From: Branchiostoma floridae
Taxonomy: Eukaryota; Chordata; Leptocardii; Amphioxiformes; Branchiostomatidae
NCBI RefSeq assembly: GCF_000003815.2
Contig: NC_049982.1
Location: 6,081,216 to 6,141,215, forward strand
DNA length: 60,000 nucleotides
Direction of reading: 5' to 3'
Notes under the pieces: model-generated
Told to the model about the DNA's origin: nothing
What the model saw: only the letters and a program-made list of their open reading frames with translations
Database searches by the model: none
Part shown: positions 1 through 12,000 of the stretch, piece by piece
Numbering within the stretch: the stretch's first letter is position 1
How the letters are laid out: every line of letters starts with the position of its first letter
Translations under genes and position numbers: made by a program

Positions 1-74
1 ATTGCACGAGCACAGGCCACACACACCATGGCCTGCTGGCTCCCCTTGGCTGTGGGCATTGCCCATGTGTAACC
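1..74 (-). CDS. DCDC1: DCDC1 exon 31 (partial, runs off window)
   Basis: Acceptor TTGCAG precedes GGTTACACATGG; the frame continues in phase 0 from exon 30 and encodes GYTWAMPTAKGSQQAMVCVA up to the window edge. The exon is cut by the window. Confidence 0.75.
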
Positions 75-3000
75 CTGCAATGTGGACAGGTGTAAACATG
101 ATAGTTTAACGATCAGTTTCACGATACAAAATGTAGTTTCAAGAGAAAACTGACTCTTTGTGAATTAATTTCAAATGTCTAAATTCTATCAAAGGTGCTC
201 AATATCTGAATCCTATCAATTCAATCTGTTAACTTCTTTGACACATTTTTTAATGAACAAATCACCAATTGAAAGTATAAAACATTTGTGCCTATAAGAC
301 ACTGCATGCAGATGACTGCAAAATCATGCCATTTACAAACAAAACAAAGAAAGTGTTGTCAGAGGTAGAAGTTTCTAATAAACTATTGGTCAGACATTTC
401 TTCAAAATTTCTGTATTTCTTATTTTGAAGAAAAGTAAGACTTACCGGCTGCTCGAGTTCTTGAGCACCAGTAACCGCATATGTACACACCCCTGCCTTA
501 TTTGCTGCTGTAATTTCTGGGTAAATAGATCATAATGCAACTTCATCAGCAACCTTTCAAGTACAATCAGCAGTAGTAACCTACAACTTGTGACATGTCA
601 ACTACAGAAAACAATGCCTTCAAAAAGTTTGGTTTGAACGATGAATTAATTTGCTATCAATTTTTTTAATATCATGGAATGTTGAATAATACATGAACCT
701 ACTTTGCAATACCAGTATCAATTATGTATCAACTATTTCTCTGCAGTAATAGCTAACATACGTCATACATGTTAGTCTTATTACTTAAATTTTCTATCAT
801 TTTACTATGTTAAGTTTTAATGTACCTGTGACTGTTTGTACTGCCTGAATACTCAATTCACCATACCACAGCGCTGGCATGTATCTGGACATTGGAACTG
901 CAATCAATAAACTATCATTTATTATGACCATCCCTACCTTTATCAGTTACATCAGTAGCGAAAGCCTTGATGAATCCAGTGACGGGGTCCCACAGCCAGC
1001 GCTGGTTTGCTGCCCCGAGGGACGCCACCCTGCGGGGCTGCAGGGAGATGGGCACGCCTGCATACCCTGGGGGTGGGGAATCCTCCCCAGGGGGGAAGGG
1101 AGGAAGGGCCACTCCCAGCACCAGGCTGTAGTTGCTCTTGATGTTGATGGACCTGCAAAGGGATGAGAGATAAAAGAAGTCAGCATTCAAACTTCAATCG
1201 TGACTGATTGTAGTCTAAAACACTCTTAAAGCATTGTACAGTAGGCTTTCTTTATCTCTCTTTCCTTGAAAAATCAAATCTTTAGTCTGCATGCTTTTAT
1301 CAGCATTGTACCATACACATGAATTAGCACAAAAACAGTCTTTTGGACAACATGACAGCAAATTGGCAAAAATGTATTCGAACATGCTTTAAACACCGAC
1401 AAAACAGTCAATTGGATTTAAGTTAAAATTTGTAAGTTAGAGCACATTTTGATACTTCACATTTTTAAACAACAAGGTCAATAGAAATCAAAAGACAATG
1501 ACAAAGTTAAGCGTACCCATCCTTGTTCAGCGTCCACCTCTGGTTGATGTCGTCGTCCCGTTTCCTGACGATCACCACGGAGACGGCGGTCCCTGTTACG
1601 TCCTGCTCCGCCACCCCCAGCACCAGCCCGGGACAGTCCGCCAGCTCCACCCAACCGTCCTGCACCAGGAACCGCTGGGCGCTCAGGGGGGAACTTCTCC
1701 GGGGGGAACGGGTCTTCGGTCTGGGGAGAGAGGAAAAATCAAGATGTTCCTTGTCAAGGTCAAGGTTAATTTGCACACACAGCAAATTTAAACACAATAC
1801 CTTTTTTTGAAAGATCACATCAAATTAACTGATTCATACCAACTGTACACACATTGTAAATAGATCAAATGATGTTCATAACAAACAACAATAATCTTAT
1901 GATTTTACTAAAAAAAGACTTCAAACCAGTTATCTCACCTGAACTTGCTGTACAGAGCCATGTCGCTGTACTGAGGTTCTTCCTCTGTCCCCAGCTCGAT
2001 GATCTCGTCGTACTTGCTGGTGAAGCCCTGCTCCCAGGGGCGCTTACGGGACGCTAGTCTCTCCTCCGATCGCTGGTGGGACCTCTCATGGGCTGACCTG
2101 GAACAGGGAGTGGGAGATGATATGACATACCTGTACATGCATTTTTTTGTCTACTGACAGCATACAGTAGCCTGTAGTTGATTGCAGACTGACATTGTGT
2201 TCTGTTGGAAATCAGCAACAACTTGAGTGATGTTTTGAGACAACTTAAAAAGTTTAATTTCTGACTTGAGCTGGTTTCTCAGGTAAGAACAACTACTAGA
2301 GATACAACTTTCTTTATTTTTGTCATCACAATTCAGGCTTCTGGAAAGTCAGAACAGTGAATGAGACAACATGATAAAGGTTGGCAATATAGACCGAAAA
2401 TTGGTGGTGTTTCCTTTGTGTAAGAACAAAGCCCGAATTGTACAATTATGGACTATATTAACACTGAGGAGTTGTCATTTGTGTTTTCATTTGCCTTTTT
2501 TTTTCTTCAATATGACCTGTAATCCTCCATAGTTCAAATTATGTCGACTTTTTTAAAACTAATTTCACTAAACTGTCATGCAAACTAATTCTTATTGACT
2601 GAGAAACAGACTCATAGTCACTGTGTGAAAAAAAGCAATTCAATTCACCACATGATAAATCTCAAGCATTGACATAATGAGAATTTAGGCATGAGTCTGG
2701 GTGCAACTTACGCACTGACATGATGAAGTGACAACTTATGAACAAAGGACAAACTAAGATGGAAACTTTGTGTGGAGACAAAAAGACATTTAGATATATG
2801 ACATACAGTATCATACACACACAACAACACGTTACACCCACCATTTCTTACCATCCATGACAACAGTGTAATGTCATGATGCATGCAGCATTCATTCACC
2901 ACCATGTACATATTAGATATACATATCATTAATATCCACAGAAACAAGGAAATCAGAGGAGTGCAGAGGAGTGAAAGGCATAAAGGGAGGGAAACTTACA

Positions 3001-6000
3001 CCCAGGAGGGTTCGTACACTAGACTCCTACAGGGGAGGGAGAGAAAACAGCCACACAACATCAACAATGATTCATCCCTTACACAGCTATGACTTGGAAC
3101 ATTTATCTTTCAGAACAGGGGATGTACGTCAGTTATCCTTCAGAACATGGTGTTAAGCACTAGTCTACACAGAAGATACCTTCACTGCATACAATGTCAA
3201 TGTAACAATTTTGATTTTGCAGAAATTTTATTTCTATCCAAAATGTGTCCTTTTTGCCAAAAGTGGCAATTAAACTCATTTGCAAGCAAGACTTCTATCA
3301 ATTTTGAGCCAAATCAGGTTATTTTCTTGGCTTTTCATTGACATTGTAATTAACACTGGAAATATCAGCAAGACAGCAAAGCTATACTGCAGCTAGGAGA
3401 GGACAAAACCAGAAACTACCACACACTGGAATAACAAAACACCAAGTTTAAGATCACCATAATGACTACAAATTTTCTATTGGTCTAAACCAACCCACTC
3501 ACTTCTCTTCCTTCATCATTGACATCCTATTTGCATGCAACTTACTTGGGAAAAGGGAGCATTAATAAGGTATCCAAATTCATGCACATTATTCATCAAA
3601 AGGACACTTTTCATCGATTTTCAAATGATAAAACAATTTAACCAGCACGTTCACTACTGAAATGTAACCTAAACTAAACATAGTCTAACTACATCTATTT
3701 CAATACACAATATTAAGTTAATCAAATTGAAGAAAAATATATTGCTTTTTCAATTTGATCAAGATATCAAACTATTTGAGAAATCAGTATCAAAGAAACA
3801 ATAGATAGACACCCAGAAACAAGCCTTACCCAATCTCCCCCAGGATATTACAATCGACACCTTTGTGTCAAGGGTCTCCAAACTTTACTCAAATTAAGAC
3901 ATCTTGCGCTGGTGGCCTCCCCTATTCAAGTGACAAAATAGTTGACACAATGATAGCGGTCGCTTCCATAGAAAGAAGAGGAGCCAGCCTTACCCAATCT
4001 CCCCCAGGATATCCTCCAGAGTGTGAGGTTTCTCCTCCCCATGCTCCCCATGCTCCCCACCATCCCCATTCAGCTCCGCCTGCGCGATCACCTCCTGCTG
4101 CTCTGGGCTCAGGGTGCACTTCTCCACCAGGACAGGGGAGCCGGGCTGGAGGGGGCCGGACACCATCATCACTAGTTCTGGGGGAGGGGGGATAAAACAA
4201 TCCACGTTAACACTGTTCTGGGGGAGGGGGGGATAAAACAATCCACGTTAACACTGTTCTGTTAGAGGCTCAGGGTGTACTTCTCCACCAGCACAGGGGA
4301 GCCAGGCTGGAGGGGGCCGGACACCATCATCACTAGTTCTGGGGAGGGGGGATAAAACAATCCACGTTAACACTGTTCTGTTAGAGGCTCAGGGTGCACT
4401 TCTCTACCAGCACAGGGGAGCCAGGCTGGAGGGGGCCGGACACCATCATCACTAGTTCTGGGGAGGGGGGATAAAACAATCCACGTTAACACTGTTCTGT
4501 TAGAGGCTCAGGGTGCACTTCTCTACCAGCACAGGGGAGCCAGGCTGGAGCGGGCCAGACACCATCATCACTAGTTCTGGGGGGAAAGATCATCAAAACA
4601 AATAAGATTATTATTCTCTCATACTCACTAGACCAAGTATGGTCTCCTATGCATTTACTCCACAGGGGAATGAATATTGATTGTCATGATCAGATCCACT
4701 CTCTTTTCTTTTCTGATGGGGTTGAGAAAACAGGATAGAAAGAAGTCTTCAGTTGGATGGCCCAAAATCATTACCACCTGTGGCTCAGCACCAAGGACAG
4801 CAATGGTGTGCCAATCATGTACATGTTGTAGAGTGCTACTTTAGGAGAAGCCAGTCAATTGCACAACAGTTTATCGCACAGTTTTGTTAATTGCACGGAA
4901 CCCCCAAATCCCACGGTGGTACTGTGCAGCTGGATAACTTCGAATATGCTTTTTCAGGCATTTGCTTGCTATAACATGTGTTCTATAACAATCCACTCTT
5001 GGGAGGAACATGTGCATGTGCATCGTAAAGCTACCTTAAAAAAAACAAGCAACCATTAACATGCATTGGCATAATACCGGTCATAAGCCTTATACCGGTC
5101 GATTAAAAATAGTGGAACTTAAAGAGATCTACACATGCAACAATAGTTATTTCTGAGGTATGCACACTTCAGACATCTAGGTGTCCAATACATAATTTAC
5201 AAAGCATCGATAACAATGCATTCGAAGACAACAAGGCCAAAAGTTTTCCGGTCATTTTCGGGGCAGGCGAGCTCGTCGTGGGACAAACACACTGTCACGT
5301 TCATCGCCAGATTTGTAGATAATAATCACATGTGCTCACGGCATAAGACGAGCATGATTCAACAGCAATCTTGAATTTCTTTTGGTGACCTACAACTCGT
5401 GTAAAAGTGTGAGGAACCGTTGCATTATCGCCCGGATCTACGGCTGAATGGGTCAAATTGAATGTACGCCGCCATTTTCCCGCCATTTTTAATGCTACGG
5501 CCAGCAGTTAAGTTTTACGTCATAGCGGTTGTGACGGACCAAAATTAAATGAAAATTCTTGTCAGTATACGCCCATTTTCTCATGACTTTTTGTATGCTC
5601 ATGCAGATTTTTGTTTTGTGCAACTACTAACAGGAAAGAAAGGAACAACAGAGGATGAATAAAGGTACATAGCGGCAGTTAATTGTGCCGTGTTTCGTTC
5701 AACCGGTATAGTGCACCCCCTTCCAACCACGCGCCCGTTCTCCGTGCAATTCCGCGGTGTGTTCCAATTACGATATTATGTTTTTAGCAGGACCAGAGAG
5801 ACAAAATAATTTACACAGAAGAAGTGGCAAAGGTAAGCTGTAACAGCAACATGTAACTGGAGAAAATGATGCGTTGATCATTTGCCAAATTAGCATTGCT
5901 TGAGAAATTGCAGTAAACCGACCGGTATTATGCCAATGGATGTTACAAACAACTACAATGTTTAAAGACAGTTTCTGCACTTTGTTTCACGAAAATGGTA

Positions 6001-9000
6001 ATCAGGCACAAATTTGTAGAAACTGTTGTATTTAAGTGTCTATGCCAGTATACCGATACACCAGCCAATCAGTTACAGTATACATGGCCTAGTAAAGAAA
6101 CGTAGTGTCTTAGAAAAGCTTCAAGATTGAACAGAGAGTACCATACCTTCTGGGTTCCTGAGAGTGACATAGTGCCTGATCTGTGCCACGTCTGATGCCA
6201 GGTTGGCCAGCAGTGTTCTCCTCTGTCGTTCGCTCTCTGTCAGTTTTGGGTCGACCCACGCCTCTCCGCAGGACACAAACACGACCTGGTCCCGCTTCAG
6301 GTCAGTCAGCGTGCTGTGTTCTCTCCCGTTGTCGTCAAACAGCCGCCGAGCCGCAAAAGGCAGGTCCATTAGTGTGGTACATCTCTCCAAGAACTGGAAT
6401 GATACAAGCAGAAAGAGAAAATTCTTTATTTTTTATGTTTGGCACTGTAATCCTTAAAAAGTCAAAACAGCTTAAGAAGTTAGTCTTTAGATTGAAAGGA
6501 AGTTCTAGTGATCATGATGTTCAAAATTTGTACAAGCATGATCTTTAGAATGTCCTAACTAGAATACTAATACAAAAGGCAAGTCCATCAGTGTGGTACA
6601 TCTCTCCCAGAGCTATATGCGGGGAAAAATGTTGCAAAATATTTCGATATGAAAAATAGATCCTTTCTTAAACAATGGCTCATTTATATAAAATTCTATA
6701 CAGTTTTGACATAGGCTCATTACAGTTAGTGTAGCAAAGGTTTGTCTTGATAGAAAAGCGAAAAAAGAGGTATAATACCTAATCTTGAGATTTAGCAGAA
6801 ATCTTCATCAAAACATTATAACTTAGCATATTCATATGCTCATATATTAAAGAATATTTTGAAGAATACTACTAGGAAGGATTAATAGAAAAAAATGTAC
6901 AAGCAAAAAATGTTAAGGATATTCTGAGTCAAAAGTAGACAAAAACAGCAAAAAGTTAAATAAAATCACCAGCTGCATTTCCAGCTCCCTGAATCTGGGC
7001 ATGTTGTCACAGTGCAGGGCGTCGGCCATGTCCTCTGACAGGTCATCCACATGTAGGGTGGCAGAGGAGCGCCGCTTGTGGTGGAGCGCTTTCTTCCCGT
7101 TTAGCGCCGTTTTGTTCATGTCACGCATCATCTGTGGACATCCAATCAATAGATAGATCATTAATCAATATATACATGCATGTATATGCATAAAGAAACC
7201 TAAAAATACATGTACCTGCAATACATAATACAGAACCTAGTGCCTTATCTATTTTAGGTGTCTGGCTGTTGGAAAACCACTGTTCTAAGGAAAGTTTTTA
7301 GTATTGAAATGTATACCTGGCAGAATAGGTACTAGGTAGTCAACTTGCTTTCTTGACTTTACTATCATTGACCACATGTGTTTATTCTGATTATGACTAA
7401 AAAGATGAGGTTAATGTTTGGAAGGAATCATTTGCAAGGCAAAATGCAGGCCAAAGTAGACAACTTACATTAGTCAGGTCTGGTCCCACGATCACTACTG
7501 AGTTCTTAGGGTTCTTGTCTCCATTTCTCACCACCTTTAATCTCAGGGGAACAACTGGAGAAAAAAGTAGGAAAAATAAGTTCATTTTCAGTTTTAATCT
7601 TATCATGCTCAAGTAGAATAAATTGTGAGTACCCAACAAGACATCCAAGGCTGAGAACGTAGGTAGCAGTCTTAAAGTACTCACCTCCATTTGGATTCTT
7701 CTTTTTAGACTTCCTTAGAGGAGGAGCCATGGGAATGAGAAAACCCTCCAAGGGCCACTTAAACTCCTAAAGATAAAACAGAATGCATGGAGATGTCAGT
7801 ATTAATGAGATGCTACATTTACAAAATGTTTCAAATGTACCATTTATGTACCATTGTACTTGATATGTTATTTAATATATCTTGTATTTTTCCCTAAAGG
7901 CCAGCACAAGCCTCAGCTAGTTGGTTGCCTGTATTGTCAGCTGAATGAATAAATAAATAAATGAAGGAGCAATACTAAATAAAGATAGGAAGTAACATGT
8001 ACTTAGACTTTTATCCTCCTGTGTCTAGTGACAGTGGTAGCAAGCCTTCTCCATTCGGGGCAGTTTTGAGCCAGGGTTTCCACTTTATTCCTGACAGGTT
8101 AACCCATAGTTAATTTATTTTGCTCAAGGTTAGATCACGAATTGTAGGATATTCAAATATTGCATACCTTGTTCCAGACCCCGTCCTCTGTGACAGGCCA
8201 GGAGTAAGCCAGCTTGTTCCACTCAGGGTTAGAGATTTTGGATTTCTTCCACTGTCCCATGTTTGCCAGGTCCTCCTGCTTTAGGGCCCACCTAGGCAGA
8301 AACACATAGATCTTATTTCAGTGTTTTTAGATTCCGTTTCGTCATTGTGCCTTGCTAAAATTTCATTCTTTTTTTCAGAGGAGGAAACAGGAAGCAAAGA
8401 GGTCTCTAGTTGGATGGCCTACGACTATAACAAACTATAGTTTGCACTAAGTACAGCAATCACATACATGGCAACAATGTATGTGAACTTAATCACACTT
8501 GGCAAGGCCAGGACTCCTAATAGGAGGCTTTAGGGAACAGGAATTTAAGGAAGTTTTCAGTTGGATGGACTATGACTATCATCACCCGTAGTTCAGCACC
8601 AAGGAGAGTAGCTGTAGGAAAACAGCATACGTGTAATTTAGAACATTTGCCAAGGCCAGAAATGCTTTTGTATGCATTTTTTGACTGATTTGCAAACATG
8701 ACCAGTGACGGAAACTTCTGTGGCTGTAAGTAGGTATAAACTACAAGATTTTTTAGGAAAATCCAGGAAAGTTTCAAAAGCATTTAGAGAATTGTAAATT
8801 AAGACAATTTATGCAGCCTTGGTGAAGGTTTCAATGCATGATTTATGCATCACAAAGAGATTCTGTGCACACAATAGACAATACCTCTGAAATTTGGCAC
8901 AAGGATGTTTCGCGGGCACTTTCTCCACCACATCCACGATACTCTTCTGTCCAGAGAACTGGCTCCCCTCCCCCAGCCCCGCTAGTGGGTCGACCCGGGG

Positions 9001-12000
9001 GGAATGTAGCACCTCCTCTCCGTCCAGATCCACCAAGTTTGGGCGGTAGTCGCTGTCCTCTGACGCCCCGTTCATGTCCACCGCCGTCACCCCCTGAGGG
9101 AGGCCGGGGGTGATGAGGTCAGAGGTCGGCTCGGAGCCCTGGTCACCCAGGAAGGTCAGGACAAGGTCAGGATACGCCTGGATGGGAATTGAAGAAAACA
9201 ATACCATTGGGCCACTCTGAATGTCAATGTTCATCATCATCATCATCATCCTCGCCGCATATCAGACTTCGCTGAAGCGGGCCGTCATAGATGGCTATCA
9301 ATGTTACATGCCTATAATTCTTTTTAAAATGGTCTAACACTGGAAAATGGGGATAAAAACTGCTGAAATATCTTATATGCAGATTAGGGTACATGGAGAG
9401 TTTAAGCTTCTCTGAGAATGTATGTTTATTCACACATTATGTAGCAAATTCACTGAATTTGAAAACAACATATCATATTGGAGCTTTTCAGTTCTTTGCT
9501 AATTTGTCACCTGCCATCTCTGGTTCATTAGCAACAAGTGTTGCAACAATAACAAACTTGATACAAGTACTAACCACAGAGAAGATGTAACCATCGGGGC
9601 TGAAGCTCCACTGCTGTGCAGGGTTCCCTACCATCCTGGAAAAGTTAGAAAAGCTATAATTACTGCTCTAAAGACATAATTTATCAGCCAAACCAACCCT
9701 AGTGATTACATCTAAAAAATGTGTAGTGCCATTAACATGCTCATTGTTTATATGTTTTTTAATAGTAAGGCCACACCAATTTAATTAGTTGGTTCTCGGA
9801 ATCGCCGCTTCAAATTTTCCCAATTTAAAAAAAAAAAAAAAAATTCCGTTCAGTAAAAAAATCGTGCTGCAAAACTTTGGTTCCGTTAGAGAAACAGAAC
9901 GTCTGGAAAGTACCAGTGCATTTACTTTTTCTCACCCCCAAGTCCTTTGTTACAAATTGATTCATATCTTTTTTGTTGCAAAGTATATTTAGGAACAAAT
10001 AAATCATCGTAAAATGAGATACACATGGGCATAACATAACGTAACAGAACCAGAAGTTCAGCTGAGCATGTGCTCTCTCTCACACACACTTTCACATGCA
10101 AATTTTCAATTGAAACACAGAAATCGGCACCCAAACAAACAACTGAATAAATCACCAATACTTTTTCACTCTTGTACCTCCATAGCCAACATGTTTTGAT
10201 ATGCCTGAAATGCCCAAAGCCTTCCAAATGGAGATGAAAATGAAGTCGGACATTTTCCCGGGCGGCCATCTTTCTTCTTCAGCTTTGTTTTGACCCTGCA
10301 AGTCAAAAAAGCGCCCCCACGCTGTTTCTAGTGGAACTGCAGATTTGGCTAGATACATGTAGTACCATTTCAGTGCTGATTTCAGTGATTGCATGTAACA
10401 TTAGGTTTTTCTAAGGAAGTTTAATCAAACTGCATCTTAATTATTTGTCAACAAATAATTGTACATGTAACAAAAAGAGAGAATAAACCTATGGTTTTAT
10501 ACAACATGTAGTTCAGTACTTTGGCTTGTTCATGTATTTTTGGGGAGTGGAAGTATTTGTAATTTTGTTTCCAATTTGCACCAGTTGACCATGAAATGTA
10601 TTTAGAGCCTTGGATAGACAGATTCTTATCAACTCAGAGAGCAAATAAGTCTTCCAGCAATGGTATTTTATTTCTAGAGGCAAACTTAAATAATGTTTGT
10701 TGTTGTCATTGCATCTCTGTAAAAATACTATATTGGTCTATTTGAGAATGTTTTGTGAACATTTCTGTTTACTGTAGCAACTGTACATAATTTAATGTAT
10801 ATTGTACAAATTTATGCCAACATGCAATTTTGCATGTAATTTTAATTGATTATTAATAATAACTATTTCTAGCACACGTATACCATGGGTTTAGGTCTGG
10901 ACTAACCAGCCTGGACCTGAACCCAGACTTGTTGCAAGTTTTTTTTTTTTTTTTTTTTCGCCCTGTCGCTTCAATTTTTTTAGGAAAAAATCCGAGAACC
11001 AACTAATTAAATTGGTATGGCCTAATAAAAGATATAAAATGTTTGTAAAAATTTGGTAAATTATGTATAGAAAAGCATGATTGTACACTCAGCTCAGGTA
11101 TACTGACCTCTTTTGCATGGTGACCCCAAATCCAGCCACGGTGAGCCCCTCGCTGACCTCCGTCTCCACGCGGTGGTTGTCGTTGACGGTCAGCGCCAGT
11201 TGGGGCATGGCACGGCTGTAGATCAGTCCACTCTGGGGGCAACAGAACAGAGAAAAACTGTTACATTACTTTCAAATGGCCAAGGGGTTGGCATTTTTTC
11301 TGACACACATATCGGTGCAATGGCCAAGTTGGTAGAGTGTTTGCCTTGCATTCAGGAGGTTCTTCCCAGGGAGTTCAATCCCAGCCAAGTCATACCAAAG
11401 ACTTTGAAAATGGCTATATATATACTGCTTTCTCTGCTAGGCACTCAGCATTTGGTAAAGAGTATGGAAGTTGAACAAACACCATGTATGGACTACATGT
11501 GGTGTTATAGTGACTGCACAAAGCTATAGTGACTGGACAATGTTGTGTGGCCCATGGGCAACAAAAATGGTAATGGGTGCCACTCTATTCACCATCTGGT
11601 GTGGGAAGGACTTTTAAACTCTGACCACAGAACATACTAGGAACAAGGAAGCTGTTTTCACTTGCATCTGTTATGATTCATTCTCTTTGCCAACCACCTA
11701 CTGTCCTATGAAACTTACAATCAACATTTATCTCTTCAAATCAATGACCCATGATCTAGCTTTGTACTGATTTATATCTGTGCCTGAATATTCTTTAGTC
11801 TTTTTTGCCATAGGAAAATGTATTCTGCTGACTTCTGCTTACTTTACTGATAGTTTCTTCCATTTCAGCCGTCTTTCACTTTAGGAAAACTTAGTTGCTA
11901 GGATACAAATGACATCCTACCTGGTTGATAACCCATGTTTGACAGCCAGGTGGCCATCCTTTCTTCTTCTTAGTCTGGACACTGAGTTCTGGGTAAAGTA

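Noticed and set aside
9232-9250. Regulatory role for the CAT repeat
   Set aside because: An ordinary trinucleotide microsatellite in an intron.
11312-11395. Functional tRNA-Ala gene
   Set aside because: Anticodon-like TGC is present, but the arms are degraded and a SINE body follows.
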